Notes under the pieces: model-generated
What the model saw: the letters and a program-made list of their open reading frames with translations, nothing else
Told to the model about the DNA's origin: nothing
Database searches by the model: none
NCBI GenBank assembly: GCA_024399275.1
Contig: JAKSHS010000002.1
Coordinates: 30,500 to 94,499 of the forward strand
From: an archaeon
GTDB lineage: Archaea; Thermoplasmatota; Thermoplasmata; Methanomassiliicoccales; Methanomethylophilaceae
Length of the DNA stretch: 64,000 bases
Direction of reading: 5' to 3'
Made by a program: the position numbers and the translations under genes
Part shown: positions 26,599 to 36,506 of the stretch, piece after piece
Layout of the letters: each line of letters opens with the position of its first letter
Position numbering within the stretch: position 1 is the first letter of the stretch

Positions 26599-26937
26599 AC
26601 TATATCACTAGAAATCGTTATTAGCGTAGAATTTTGCTTAAGGGTGTTTGTTTGATGTTGGTATACAACTCTTGATTCTTACCACATATAGCTGAGAACA
26701 TTTCGCGTTACGTTGACAATATTTGTTTATAAATTCTGGATACGGAGTGATGGAATACTTTGGCTCAATGAAATAGGATCTGTTTTGTTATGTACTCAAC
26801 AATAATCCTAAAAATCACTTAAATGACGTGCTTGGAATGAACTGAGATGCAGTCGTGGTAGATGGGCCTTTGACAGAATACTGATTTCGTTAGTAATATA
26901 TACTAACAAAGATATTGGATATAAATGTAGCCAAATC
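26599..26937. other. Intergenic region with a palindrome before gar1
   Basis: About 340 bases between the divergent purE and gar1 promoters. No open frame or RNA gene is recognised. A perfect 7-bp inverted repeat, GTTAGTA/TACTAAC around ATATA, lies at 26889-26907, about 30 bases above the gar1 TATA box, where an operator or activator site could be. Confidence 0.4.
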
Positions 26938-26945
26938 TATATATA
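26938..26945 (+). promoter_or_regulatory. TATA box of gar1-tfb
   Basis: TATATATA within CTATATATAG predicts a start near 26968 and a leader of about 30 bases. Confidence 0.6.
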
Positions 26946-26998
26946 GCACATGGCCCGCCTAGGCGAGAATTTGTTGCGTAAAAGAAGTGGGGTCCAGG

Positions 26999-27259
26999 AT
27001 GAGATATTTAGGTACTGTTGAAGCTGTTTTGGGAGAGAAGAGGTTTGTCGTTCGGTCTGATTCTCTGGTGCCTGAAGTTAATGATTTTGTATATGGCGCT
27101 AGGAACAACAAGATCGGTTTAGTTAGACGAATCTTTGGCCCTGTCGAATGTCCTTATATTGTTGTCGTTAGTGGGGAGTCTGTATTGGCTGATATTGTAG
27201 GTAAAAAGGTTTACTGTGGGGGGAATTTTAGAAATGGTAACAGAAAGAGAAGAAGTTAA
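26999..27259 (+). CDS. gar1: H/ACA ribonucleoprotein protein Gar1
   Basis: An 86-residue beta-barrel protein of the H/ACA pseudouridylation complex, contacting Cbf5. Segments [27 protein letters not shown] and [12 protein letters not shown] are typical, with a basic C-terminus NRKRRS. The ATG at 26999 is preferred over an in-frame GTG at 26987. The last 26 bases overlap the tfb gene in another frame; gar1-tfb pairing is common in Euryarchaeota. Confidence 0.9.
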   Translation: MRYLGTVEAVLGEKRFVVRSDSLVPEVNDFVYGARNNKIGLVRRIFGPVECPYIVVVSGESVLADIVGKKVYCGGNFRNGNRKRRS

Positions 27260-28157
27260 CAGGTGTCCAGAATGCGGAAGTAAACATCTTGTCCGTAATT
27301 ACGAGAGGGGAGAGCTCACGTGTGAGAAATGCGGACTTGTTTTGGACGATCAATTTATTGACCAGGGTCCTGAGTGGAGGGCATTTGATATTGAGCAAGG
27401 GGAGAAACGGGCGCGTACTGGTGCACCTATGACATGGACGATTCACGATAAGGGCCTCTCTACGGAAATTTCATGGAAGAATAAAGATAGTTACGGGAAA
27501 AGTATTCCTACCAGAAACAGGGCACAGCTTTACAGACTTAGGAAGTGGCAGAGAAGAATTAGAGTTTCTAATGCAACTGAGAGAAATCTTGCGTTTGCGC
27601 TATCTGAGCTTGATAGAATGGCGTCTGCTATGGGCTTACCTAGGAATGTTAGGGAAACTGCAGCTATGATTTATCGAAGAGCCGTTAATAAAAATCTGAT
27701 AAGAGGGAGATCAATCGAAGGCGTAGTTGCTGCGTCACTTTATGCTGCATGTAGGCAGTGTGGAGTGCCAAGAACACTTGATGAAGTTGCTGGCTCGAGT
27801 CGTGTTGGAAGAAAAGAGATTGGGAGAACTTATCGCTTTATGACAAGGGAACTTAAGCTTAAATTGATGCCTACTAGGCCACAGGATTATGTGCAGAGGT
27901 TTTGCTCAGAGCTTAAGCTTACGGGAGAGGTCCAGAGCAAGGCGACAGACATATTGAAGGATGCATCTGAGAAAGAGCTTACATCTGGAAGAGGACCGAC
28001 GGGTGTTGCTGCTGCAGCAATTTATATTTCATCAATATTGTGTAATGAGAGAAGGACACAGAGAGAAGTTGCCGATGTGACAGGGGTGACGGAGGTTACC
28101 ATTAGAAACAGATACAAAGAGCTTACTGAGAAGCTCGGTATAGAAATTCAGCTTTGA
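27234..28157 (+). CDS. tfb: Transcription initiation factor TFB
   Basis: The archaeal TFIIB homologue, 307 residues, which links TBP-DNA to RNA polymerase. The N-terminal zinc ribbon ([10 protein letters not shown] and [10 protein letters not shown]) leads into the B-reader ([15 protein letters not shown] [10 protein letters not shown]) and linker, then two cyclin repeats, the second ending [11 protein letters not shown]. The ATG at 27234 follows a GGGGGG run inside gar1. No other TFB copy lies in the window. Confidence 0.97.
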   Translation: MVTEREEVNRCPECGSKHLVRNYERGELTCEKCGLVLDDQFIDQGPEWRAFDIEQGEKRARTGAPMTWTIHDKGLSTEISWKNKDSYGKSIPTRNRAQLYRLRKWQRRIRVSNATERNLAFALSELDRMASAMGLPRNVRETAAMIYRRAVNKNLIRGRSIEGVVAASLYAACRQCGVPRTLDEVAGSSRVGRKEIGRTYRFMTRELKLKLMPTRPQDYVQRFCSELKLTGEVQSKATDILKDASEKELTSGRGPTGVAAAAIYISSILCNERRTQREVADVTGVTEVTIRNRYKELTEKLGIEIQL

Positions 28158-28263
28158 GCTGTCGGGGGTTTATAACATCCGTATACTTATGTGCCAGCCG
28201 CCTAGTTGTGTGTTTCCTAGGTGTGCTACCCTCACTTTCGAAAACTGATTTTGGGAGAAGTTG

Positions 28264-29313
28264 TCAGGGCTTTATCCATTTAAATTCCACATATTTGACT
28301 GTGCTTCCAACTTCGCAAAATAAAAATTTTTTCTTTACACCGCCGGAAAGTCTTACTGCTCTAGATATTTCTGGCCACATAGTTTTGCTGGAGGCATTGA
28401 CTGCGTGGATGAGATATTTGGCATGACAATTATCTGGGGATTCATCGTAGGCTCTAAAGTGAGTTCCGTATTTGAAGCCAGTTTTTACTACTAAACCTCT
28501 TTTTTTTGCGTCTGAGTAAGCTTTCATTCTGAGATCGAATTCGTCTTGGGTGTGTTTTCCAAATTCTAAAAGTTTATTCAATTTTATTTCTTCGCCTTTG
28601 GCTGAAGAGAGGACTGAGAATTCTCCTTTTCCTAGTAAGTAGCATGCTTCAATTATCGATAATTGAAGAACGTTTCCAATCATTTTACCATAAAAGCCAT
28701 TCTTTCTTAATAATTCAGAACTAAGTAAGTCAAATATGAATATACGATCCTTGATTAGGTAGCCTGTCATTTTTGACATTTTTTCTGGAAAAATTGAGCC
28801 TGTAGGGTTTATGTTTGACATTATGTAGTAAGTTATATCCCCTTCTTCGTCTACGACTCCGTAAAGTAGTGCTTTCCCTTTACTCTCAGTTTCAGAAATT
28901 TCTTCAGTGTAAGTAGAAATGTTGAATGCCATTCTTTCAGAGACGGCTCTGACCATGTAAATGGGGCGAGAGTTACTGAGTGTCATGCCACGCGGAAATA
29001 CAGACATGTCAAATGTTCCACTTTCTATTCTGACTACAAATCCTCTAGACCTTATATCTCTATATACCATATATTTAACATCGAAATCATTTATTGCTGA
29101 TGCAGAATAGTTAAAAAGATTTTCGAAACTCATTTCTTTGCCCATATGCGTTACGATGAGTCTTTGACACTCACATAGATATGCGGCCTCGGCAAGATCT
29201 AGCTCAAGGGCGCCGCCTTTCATAGGATAACCGTAATTGCCCTTATTGTAAAGTTGGCTGCTTTCTTTTTGATCTTTAATGTACACCGAATCTTCAACAA
29301 GTTCGCCTGACAT
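28264..29313 (-). CDS. endA: tRNA-splicing endonuclease, two-repeat form
   Basis: Cuts bulge-helix-bulge introns in pre-tRNA. At 349 residues it is the fused two-repeat form rather than the 170-residue homotetramer unit. The N-terminal repeat keeps the fold (ALELDLAEAAYLCECQRL, YRDIRSRGFVVRI) but not the catalytic triad. The C-terminal repeat has GLVVKTGFKYGTHFRAYD, CHAKYLIHAV and a following Lys-rich strand, carrying the Tyr, His and Lys. Such proteins act as dimers. It is divergent from cdc48. Confidence 0.93.
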   Translation of the reverse strand: MSGELVEDSVYIKDQKESSQLYNKGNYGYPMKGGALELDLAEAAYLCECQRLIVTHMGKEMSFENLFNYSASAINDFDVKYMVYRDIRSRGFVVRIESGTFDMSVFPRGMTLSNSRPIYMVRAVSERMAFNISTYTEEISETESKGKALLYGVVDEEGDITYYIMSNINPTGSIFPEKMSKMTGYLIKDRIFIFDLLSSELLRKNGFYGKMIGNVLQLSIIEACYLLGKGEFSVLSSAKGEEIKLNKLLEFGKHTQDEFDLRMKAYSDAKKRGLVVKTGFKYGTHFRAYDESPDNCHAKYLIHAVNASSKTMWPEISRAVRLSGGVKKKFLFCEVGSTVKYVEFKWIKP

Positions 29314-29769
29314 TGAGGGCGGTGATGCTTAGGAATCATATTTATCAATTATGAGTGTTTGCTGCTTTTGCATGTATGGATGTTTATAATTTCATGGGAG
29401 GTATAGATATGTGTAGTAAGGCGGGGTAGGTTTGGGTAAAACTAATAGTAAATATTAAATAGAAGCTTAAACTAATATATCTGCATTAGTCGAGATAGTA
29501 TGACTAGTTACTAAAAGAGATAATTTTAAAGTGAGGTAGATGTGGATTGAGGTTAGGGCACGAAATATGTACAGAAAGATTTGGTAGTGAAATTTTGGGG
29601 CTGTCAGGATTTAATTTGTGTTAGAAGTTGAGGCATATTGGTGAGGCTAGACGTGACTGTTGAACGATGAAAATTTGAAGATTTGACCTTGTTGCCTTGC
29701 TGGTTGGTATCTATAAGAACGTCGTAAAGAAGATTGTATAAAAAGAAGTGGACGAAGAGGTGAAAAGTG
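29314..29769. other. Intergenic region endA-cdc48
   Basis: About 455 bases of G/T-rich sequence. It contains TATA-like sites near each divergent gene (ATAAATAT on the minus strand near 29340, and GTATAAAA near 29735 on the plus strand). No tRNA, convincing open frame or strong inverted repeat is seen. Confidence 0.4.
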
Positions 29770-31923
29770 ATGAACAGCGATAAACCATTGAAAGTTTTGG
29801 AACTTAAGCCTGGAGATGCAGGTAAAGGGGTGGCGAGAGTTGATCCAGAGTTGATGGCAATTCTTGGATTGAGAATGGGAGATATTGTGCAAGTAGATGG
29901 TACAAAGAGAACCGTAGTGAGAGTGCTCCAAGGTGGCCCTGAGGATGCAAATAGAGGGGTTATTAGAATGGATGGCTCCACTAGACGTAATGCGGGAGCT
30001 GGTATCGATGATCGTGTTGGTATTAAAAAAGTTATGGCAAAAAATGCTGACAAGATTACGTTTTCACCGACAGAACAGCTTAGACTTCGTGGAGGAGAAG
30101 AATATTTAAGACAGATTATGGAGGGACGTGTTTTTTCCAAAGGGGATGTTATCACGCTTTCGGTGATGGGAAACAAAATTGAACTTATCGTTACGTCGTA
30201 TTCTCCATCAGCGGATGCTGTAATAATGTCTAATGGGACACAAGTTAAAATTAACGATAAACCTGCTACAGATACATGCGACGTCCCAAAAGTCTCATAT
30301 GATGATGTTGGGGGACTTAGTGAAGAAGTTAAAAAAATTAGAGAAATGATAGAGTTGCCGTTAAGACATCCAGAGTTGTTTAAAAGATTGGGTGTGGAAG
30401 CCCCCAAAGGGGTACTTCTTCATGGGCCACCAGGTACAGGGAAGACAATGCTTGCTAAGGCGGTAGCAGGTGAGACTAGTAGTAATTTTACATACATTGG
30501 CGGGCCTGAGATAATGAGTAAATTTTATGGAGAATCTGAGGGGAAGCTTAGAGAAATATTTAAAGAAGCAGAAGAAAATTCTCCGAGTATCATTTTTATT
30601 GATGAAATTGATTCGATTGCGCCGAAAAGAGATGAGGTTTCTGGAGAAGAAGAAAGGCGTGTGGTGGCCCAATTATTAGCACTTATGGATGGATTAAAAT
30701 CAAGGGGGAAGGTTGTTGTTATAGGTGCGACTAATAGACCAAATTCCATAGATGAGGCTCTCAGAAGACCTGGAAGGTTTGATAGAGAGATTGAGATTCG
30801 TATTCCTGATAGAAATGGAAGATACGAAATTTTACAAATTCATACGAGAGGCATGCCACTGTCTGGCGATGTGAATCTTGGAAAGCTTGCAGATAAAACG
30901 CATGGGTATGCAGGTGCAGATATTTCTGCACTTACCAAAGAAGCCGCAATGGCAGCACTTCGTAGGATATTACCTGAAATTGATCTTGAAGCGGAAGAGA
31001 TTCCGGTTGACGTTCTTAGTAAAATACAGGTTAATGAGGGAGATTTTCGTGATGCACTGAAAGATCTACAGCCTTCAACTATGAGAGAGGTACTTGTTGA
31101 AAAACCAAACGTTAGGTGGAGTGACATAGGTGCTCTTGAAGATGTGAAACAGGAATTGAAAGAAGCTGTGGAATGGCCTCTCAAGTATGCAAAAATTTTT
31201 GAACATATGAAGGCCAGACCTCCAAAAGGCATTCTTCTTTATGGGCCACCAGGTACAGGGAAGACAATGCTTGCTAAGGCGGTAGCTACTGAATCGGAGG
31301 CGAATTTTATATCTGTTAAAGGTCCAGAATTTTTAAGTAAATGGGTGGGAGAGTCTGAAAGAGCAGTAAGGGAAATATTCAGAAAAGCGAGGCAGGCTTC
31401 GCCATGTGTAATATTTATGGACGAAATTGATTCGATTGCTCCTGAAAGGGGAATGGGAGGAGATAATAATGTTACTGAGAGAATTATATCTCAAATGCTT
31501 ACGGAAATGGATGGTTTAGAGGCTTTGAATAATGTCATTATAATTGCCGCAACTAATAGACCTGACATTATGGACCCTGCGCTACTAAGACCTGGAAGAT
31601 TTGATAAGAGCATTTATATTGGGCCTCCAGACAAGGAGTCTAGAGAGAAGATTTTTAAGATTCATATATCGGATAAGCCACTGTCTGATGATGTGAATAT
31701 TTCGGAGCTCGCGGATAAAACAGAGGGCTGTACAGGTGCGGATATTGCGGCGATATGTAATGAGGCTGTGATGAGTGCGGTTAGGGGCCTTGTAAAATCT
31801 GGTGTTCATAGCGAGATTAATCAGTGCAAAGTCAGAATGGAAGATTTTGTTACATCTATTACGAAAATGAATCCTGATGCGAGAAAGAAAGTAAGGTCGG
31901 TAGTGGATCCTAACATTGCTTAG
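29770..31923 (+). CDS. CDC48/VCP-type AAA+ ATPase
   Basis: A protein-unfolding hexameric ATPase, 717 residues: N-terminal double-psi barrel and 4-alpha-beta region (about 1-180), then D1 and D2. Both have Walker [16 protein letters not shown], Walker [13 protein letters not shown] and [12 protein letters not shown], and second-region-of-homology [10 protein letters not shown] and [10 protein letters not shown]. The ATG at 29770 follows GAGGTGA. The Walker A regions of D1 and D2 are identical over 46 bases of DNA. The C-terminus is short and lacks a long tail. It probably feeds the archaeal proteasome. Confidence 0.97.
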   Translation: MNSDKPLKVLELKPGDAGKGVARVDPELMAILGLRMGDIVQVDGTKRTVVRVLQGGPEDANRGVIRMDGSTRRNAGAGIDDRVGIKKVMAKNADKITFSPTEQLRLRGGEEYLRQIMEGRVFSKGDVITLSVMGNKIELIVTSYSPSADAVIMSNGTQVKINDKPATDTCDVPKVSYDDVGGLSEEVKKIREMIELPLRHPELFKRLGVEAPKGVLLHGPPGTGKTMLAKAVAGETSSNFTYIGGPEIMSKFYGESEGKLREIFKEAEENSPSIIFIDEIDSIAPKRDEVSGEEERRVVAQLLALMDGLKSRGKVVVIGATNRPNSIDEALRRPGRFDREIEIRIPDRNGRYEILQIHTRGMPLSGDVNLGKLADKTHGYAGADISALTKEAAMAALRRILPEIDLEAEEIPVDVLSKIQVNEGDFRDALKDLQPSTMREVLVEKPNVRWSDIGALEDVKQELKEAVEWPLKYAKIFEHMKARPPKGILLYGPPGTGKTMLAKAVATESEANFISVKGPEFLSKWVGESERAVREIFRKARQASPCVIFMDEIDSIAPERGMGGDNNVTERIISQMLTEMDGLEALNNVIIIAATNRPDIMDPALLRPGRFDKSIYIGPPDKESREKIFKIHISDKPLSDDVNISELADKTEGCTGADIAAICNEAVMSAVRGLVKSGVHSEINQCKVRMEDFVTSITKMNPDARKKVRSVVDPNIA

Positions 31924-31973
31924 ATCTGTCTTGACCTTACTAGATCTTATGATCACCTGATTGAAAAACATAG

Positions 31974-31981
31974 TTTTATAG
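31974..31981 (+). promoter_or_regulatory. TATA box of COG1395 regulator
   Basis: TTTTATAG, spaced 23 bases from 32004, so transcription would start at the ATG (32003) and the mRNA would be leaderless. Confidence 0.55.
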
Positions 31982-32002
31982 AAACACAAACATCTCGGAA
32001 CG

Positions 32003-32950
32003 ATGAGTAGAGAAAGTCTTATTAAAACCACAAGATCCATCCTCTCGAAAGGTGGATTCGACATCTCTTCTCTAATGTTACTTCGTAGTGTATGTTTTGA
32101 CATTGTTGGAAGAAGAGGAGACACTCTGCTTATAATCAAAATTTTGTACAATATAGATGCTTTTTCTAAAGAAAATGCTGAAGAGATGAAAACACTTGCA
32201 GAAATGTTGGACGCATGCCCTATTCTCATTGGGGAGAGGTCTAGCTCTGGATTTCTTGAGCCTGGAATTGTTTACTCGCGATTTAATATTCAGATCGTGT
32301 CAAACGAAACACTAGCAGACCTTATACTCGAAGATTCACCGCCGTTTATATTTGCAGCACCTGGGGGACTGTATGTTAAGTTAGACAATGTTCATCTAAA
32401 GAATGTTAGAGAGGAGGAGGGGATTAGTCTTGGTACTTTAGCAGACATTGCAGGTGTATCTCGTCGTGCTATTCAGATGTACGAAACAGGAATGAGTGCG
32501 ATGATTGATGCTGCTTTAAGATTGGAGGAATTTCTAGATACATCCATTATCAAGGCGATAAATCCTTTTGAATATAAATATGAAAACAAACCAAAATATT
32601 ATGAATTGAGTGGGAATAAGAGGAGCAGTTCAGAAATTTTTAATCAGCTTTTAAATATGGGTTTTTCTGTCACGCCTGTTCTAAGGAGCCCTTTTGAAGC
32701 GCTTACACGGAGTGAAGAAATTATAATACTTACAGGACTTAGTAATGAGGATGAGAAACTTATTCAAAAAGCAATGATTTCGTCTGATATTTCAAGAATT
32801 ACAAGAAAGCATTCCGTCATTATAGTTGAAAAAGAACATGGTTTGGATAATGTCGAGTCCACTGCAATTGTCACTAGAGATGAGCTCAACAGAATGAGTG
32901 ATAAAGACGAACTTACGGACGTTGTTATTTCAAGATGTAAAAAGCAGTAA
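32003..32950 (+). CDS. Putative HTH-type transcriptional regulator (COG1395 family)
   Basis: A 315-residue archaeal protein with an N-terminal nuclease-like fold (FDISSLMLLRSVCFDIVGRR) and a central XRE-type helix-turn-helix, EEEGISLGTLADIAGVSRR followed by AIQMYETGMS, at about residues 130-165. The C-terminal third is a second alpha/beta domain. Family members are conserved in Euryarchaeota; their targets are not known. Confidence 0.87.
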   Translation: MSRESLIKTTRSILSKGGFDISSLMLLRSVCFDIVGRRGDTLLIIKILYNIDAFSKENAEEMKTLAEMLDACPILIGERSSSGFLEPGIVYSRFNIQIVSNETLADLILEDSPPFIFAAPGGLYVKLDNVHLKNVREEEGISLGTLADIAGVSRRAIQMYETGMSAMIDAALRLEEFLDTSIIKAINPFEYKYENKPKYYELSGNKRSSSEIFNQLLNMGFSVTPVLRSPFEALTRSEEIIILTGLSNEDEKLIQKAMISSDISRITRKHSVIIVEKEHGLDNVESTAIVTRDELNRMSDKDELTDVVISRCKKQ

Positions 32951-33145
32951 ATTATTTTCGTCAGTAGTGTTACTACACATTGTGAGAGGAGTGCGATGTT
33001 TTGTGGATGAATTGTCTGTCTAGATGACAGTCTAAGTCAGCCGTCTTTTAGTCGGTTCGGTTGCTTTTCTACTATGTCTGACGCCAAAGCGGAGATTCGT
33101 GTGATGCTAAATGTGACTATAGGGGAGTTCAAAATTGGGCTTGCC

Positions 33146-33901
33146 TCACAGAATTGTTTTCAAGTAGTCACGAGACTTAACTCCGCTAAGTATCGACTTG
33201 GATTCGATTATATAATTCTCTTCGTAGAATTTTAATTTAGAGAGAATCTTCTTAAAATTAATGTTGCCATCTCCAAGAGTGAGATGTTCATCCTTTTCTC
33301 CATTATTATCGTGAATATGAATGTTAACTAATCTATCTTTAAGATCCGTTATTAATGATTCTGTCTGATTTGTTGTATTTGCATGACCGATATCTAAACA
33401 GAATGCAAGATTTGTACCATCGAGAAGGTCGATTATTTCTTCGGAGGTTTGTCCCAAAAAGAATGGGAAGGAAGACATATTTTCTACTGCAACAGTTGCT
33501 CCGTATTGTTGTGAGATTCGATCAATACTTCTGAGGGATTTTTTTGCTTGTGCAATTGATTTCTCTCTCATGCACGGTACTGATATAGATAGTATGCCAG
33601 GATGAATTGTAATTTTATCGATGTTAAGTTGTATCGCAGATTCTATGGTGGAGAGTATTTCAAGAACTGAATCTTCTCTGATCCTTTCATTAAAAGATGC
33701 AATGTTGATATCTGATATTGGTGCGTGTAAAGAATATTTGAGATTAAATGATGTGGCCAATGCTGGTAGCTTAGATTCGATTACGCGTAGATGGTGTTTA
33801 GCTTCAGCAAATATTTCCCAAAAATCAAAATATTTTGAGATTTCTGTAATAATATCATCTATTTCATATGAACAAAATCCAGTGGACGAAATTCCAATCA
33901 T
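33146..33901 (-). CDS. Xylose isomerase-like TIM-barrel protein (sugar phosphate isomerase/epimerase or endonuclease IV-like)
   Basis: A 251-residue AP-endonuclease-2-like TIM barrel. It shows YSLHAPISDIN, ITIHPGILS, VAVENMSSFPFFLG, LAFCLDIGHANTTN, VNIHIHDNNGEKDEHLTLGDG and YIIESKS. The conserved Glu, Asp and His residues of the divalent-metal site are present at these places. Families with this fold include sugar isomerases and DNA endonucleases; the sequence does not decide between them. It stands alone, convergent with the upstream regulator. Confidence 0.85.
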   Translation of the reverse strand: MIGISSTGFCSYEIDDIITEISKYFDFWEIFAEAKHHLRVIESKLPALATSFNLKYSLHAPISDINIASFNERIREDSVLEILSTIESAIQLNIDKITIHPGILSISVPCMREKSIAQAKKSLRSIDRISQQYGATVAVENMSSFPFFLGQTSEEIIDLLDGTNLAFCLDIGHANTTNQTESLITDLKDRLVNIHIHDNNGEKDEHLTLGDGNINFKKILSKLKFYEENYIIESKSILSGVKSRDYLKTIL

Positions 33902-34107
33902 TATGATGTCTCAATGTCTTGAAATTATTATATTGTTTTCATACCTGGGTGGTAAGCATAGTTCCAAAAAAACTATCTTAGATTTTGTATCAGGAACTGA
34001 TAAGTTATTGTTTAATTGATTTTGGTTTCTTTACATACATATAACGATAGAAATGGTAGTGAGAGGGAAGGAATAAATTAACTGGATAAAGGGTTTGCCA
34101 CATAATA

Positions 34108-34115
34108 TTATATTT
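34108..34115 (+). promoter_or_regulatory. TATA box of PolD small-subunit gene
   Basis: TTATATTT, spaced so that transcription starts at 34138, the second ATG of the frame. Confidence 0.55.
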
Positions 34116-34137
34116 ATCAGCCATGTCCGGATTGGTT

Positions 34138-35610
34138 ATGGACAGGGCAGATGTTTTGGATGTAGTTACGAGAAAGAATATGCTTCTTTCACCAGATGCT
34201 CTGAGAATTATTATGCTAAATTCAGATCCGATTGCTTTCACGCACACTGTATTGTCTTCCTTATCTGGAAATCCTATGCTTGTGACAAAAGAGGACGTAA
34301 TGAGATGTTTGTCAGGTGAAAAGATGGATGCCCGAGCGCCAAGAGTAATTCGTCATGATAAAGCTAATTGTGATATTAAAGTGGTAAAGGGAACAGATGT
34401 TACAAATAATTCTGCTTGTACTGGAAATATAAACGATTTTTTTAGGTATTTTCAAAGCAGATATGCGATTATTAAGAGGATTCTGGAGAACAGATCTGAT
34501 TTTGGAAAATCATGGAAAATAAAGGAAGCAATTTCCATGGATTCGGAAAGAGAAGTTAGAATTATCGGAATTGTAAACGATAAAAAAATCAATGCAAATG
34601 GGAATATTGTGCTTACTATTGAAGATGATGGTGATGATAAGGATAACTGTTGTAGGGTTATTATAAAGAAGGAAACTGAATGTTATAACGATGTATACGT
34701 TTATGACGAGGTGCTTGGTTTCGTAGGGTCGTTTCTTCCAAGGCAATCAGATCGTGATCGTTCTGGCGGTACATTTATGGCTAAAAGAGTTGTGAAGCCG
34801 GGTGTACCAGAAAATCATCAATGGATTCCTTCAGATTCTGATTCACAAATTGCCTTTTTATCAGATATTCACATTGGGAGTTACAAGTTTTGTGAAAATG
34901 GTTGGAATCGAATGGTTAGCTGGCTCAGAGAGAATTCTGAAAAGGAGAATATAAACTATATAATCATGTCGGGCGACGTTGTGGATGGCATTGGGGTGTT
35001 TCCTGGTCAAGAAAATGAATTGACTGTTACGGATATTCATGATCAATATAGGAGGCTAGCCGAGCGTCTAAAGGAGATCCCGGATCATATTAAGATGGTT
35101 ATACATCCTGGAAATCATGATGCGTGCAGGCCTGCTGAACCACAACCTGCACTAGATAACCTTTTTACGAACGCTTTTGATTCTAATGTTCATATGATGG
35201 GAAATCCCGTCTATCTTGATATTGAAGGAAGAAGAGTATTAACTTATCATGGTAGGAGCATTGATGATTGGGTATCATCCGCTCAACAACTCACATATGA
35301 TGATCCTCTTGCAGTTATGAAGGCAATGATTGATTGTCGTCATCTTGCTCCCATATATGGTCAGAAAACAGCACTAGCCCCAGAAAAAAAAGATTTCATG
35401 GCAATGGAGTATGTACCTGACGTTTTTGTGTCAGGACATGTCCACGGTTATGGATATATGGTTAACAAAGGAATTAGAATGATCAATGCTTCTACGTGGC
35501 AAGATCAGACAGAATATCAAAGAGCTCATAACTTTAATCCCAAACCAGGGGTTATGCCTTTGGTTCATCTTGGTACTGGAAAAATGAGCTCGATGAATTT
35601 TTACGCATAA
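34138..35610 (+). CDS. polB-DP1: DNA polymerase D small subunit (DP1)
   Basis: The exonuclease subunit of the euryarchaeal replicative polymerase, 490 residues. After an N-terminal helical region and an OB fold (REVRIIGIVNDKKINANG), the calcineurin-like phosphoesterase domain has FLSDIHIGS, MSGDVVDGIG, HPGNHDACR, LTYHGRSIDDW and VSGHVHGYGY, all metal-binding motifs of the proofreading nuclease. The promoter indicates a leaderless start at the ATG at 34138; the ATG at 34123 would lie upstream of the transcript. The large subunit is not in the window. Confidence 0.94.
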   Translation: MDRADVLDVVTRKNMLLSPDALRIIMLNSDPIAFTHTVLSSLSGNPMLVTKEDVMRCLSGEKMDARAPRVIRHDKANCDIKVVKGTDVTNNSACTGNINDFFRYFQSRYAIIKRILENRSDFGKSWKIKEAISMDSEREVRIIGIVNDKKINANGNIVLTIEDDGDDKDNCCRVIIKKETECYNDVYVYDEVLGFVGSFLPRQSDRDRSGGTFMAKRVVKPGVPENHQWIPSDSDSQIAFLSDIHIGSYKFCENGWNRMVSWLRENSEKENINYIIMSGDVVDGIGVFPGQENELTVTDIHDQYRRLAERLKEIPDHIKMVIHPGNHDACRPAEPQPALDNLFTNAFDSNVHMMGNPVYLDIEGRRVLTYHGRSIDDWVSSAQQLTYDDPLAVMKAMIDCRHLAPIYGQKTALAPEKKDFMAMEYVPDVFVSGHVHGYGYMVNKGIRMINASTWQDQTEYQRAHNFNPKPGVMPLVHLGTGKMSSMNFYA

Positions 35611-35722
35611 AAATATGTTTTTTATCTGTACTGTTAAAATTTGTTTGACTGAAATATTGCTATATTGCTATGTGGGACCGAGAGCATAAAGCTAAGTAAA
35701 GATGTTTGTAAGAGAAAGATCA

Positions 35723-35869
35723 TTACATGTTCATGCAAAACACTAGTATGATCATGAAGAATCCGAGAATGAGCATGAAGTAGGCGGATATCCAGGCAAA
35801 CTTGAAGAATCTTGCTAGTTTGACTGGATTTCCTATGACCTCTAGATAGAGGTCTTCCAGTGACCTCAT
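35723..35869 (-). CDS. 48-residue single-span membrane protein at the end of the ATP synthase operon
   Basis: The ATG at 35869 is two bases after the TAA of atpD, which implies coupled translation. The protein begins MRSLEDLYLEVIGNPVKLAR, a charged amphipathic cytosolic head, then a hydrophobic stretch (WISAYFMLILGFFMIILVF) ending CMNM at 35725. This is one clear transmembrane helix of about 20-24 residues. It is too short for many gene callers, and a longer meaningless frame overlaps it. Function is unknown; the position suggests a small ATP-synthase-associated or assembly protein. Confidence 0.75.
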   Translation of the reverse strand: MRSLEDLYLEVIGNPVKLARFFKFAWISAYFMLILGFFMIILVFCMNM

Positions 35870-35871
35870 TT

Positions 35872-36504
35872 TTATGTTGCCTCACTCTTTCCTTTTAGGA
35901 ATTTAAGGCGAATTGTGTTTTCTCTCTCCATCTCTTCGAGTCGGAATTTAACAAAGGCCTGCGCCATCTCAAGATCAGGAATGAGTTTGAACTCCATGGC
36001 GTTAACCCTTCTCTTGGTTTTCTCTATTTCATCGAGGAGTTTCCTCATGGTAGTTTCGATCTCAGCCGCACGGACAAGAATATCGAGCAATTTGTCAAAA
36101 GCATTTGAGGCTTCTTCAACGTAGGCCGATGTTGAAATGATGCCGTATCCTTTTTCTTGGATATTGCTGTGCTTTATATCAGCTTCAACCTTGGGCACTA
36201 CCATTCCCATAATGGATTTGTTGCTAACATTGACATGAGGCTCCGATCTGAGCGCGTAGGCGGCACTTTTTACTGCAATTTCTCCATCAACAGCCATTGC
36301 AACTGCTATTTTTTGCATAGCTGTTTTGTAAATAGAGGCCACCGAACAACGCATTTCCTTGGCTTTTTCCATGATGTCAAAAAATTCGATGATGAGCCCA
36401 TCTCTCTTCATTTTCATGATCTTATAACCGCTCTTTGTAGTAGCAATTTTTCTTTTCAGCTCGATGAGAACGGAACGGGTAGGAGTGACATCTCTTGTTG
36501 CCAT
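35872..36504 (-). CDS. atpD: A-type ATP synthase subunit D
   Basis: The 210-residue coiled-coil central-shaft subunit. It has TRDVTPTRSVLIELKRKIATTKSGYKIMK-type N-terminal helix (begins at residue 3) and the C-terminal helix TKRRVNAMEFKLIPD, the most conserved segment of the family. It follows atpB by two bases. Confidence 0.95.
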   Translation of the reverse strand: MATRDVTPTRSVLIELKRKIATTKSGYKIMKMKRDGLIIEFFDIMEKAKEMRCSVASIYKTAMQKIAVAMAVDGEIAVKSAAYALRSEPHVNVSNKSIMGMVVPKVEADIKHSNIQEKGYGIISTSAYVEEASNAFDKLLDILVRAAEIETTMRKLLDEIEKTKRRVNAMEFKLIPDLEMAQAFVKFRLEEMERENTIRLKFLKGKSEAT

Positions 36505-36506
36505 GT

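Noticed and set aside
31921..32000. Readthrough extension of CDC48 past its TAG
   Set aside because: The frame stays open for over 20 codons but overlaps the promoter of the next gene; CDC48 already ends normally.
35634..35885. 83-codon minus-strand frame after atpD
   Set aside because: It overlaps the 48-residue membrane protein in another frame and its own translation is His/Arg-rich without a pattern.
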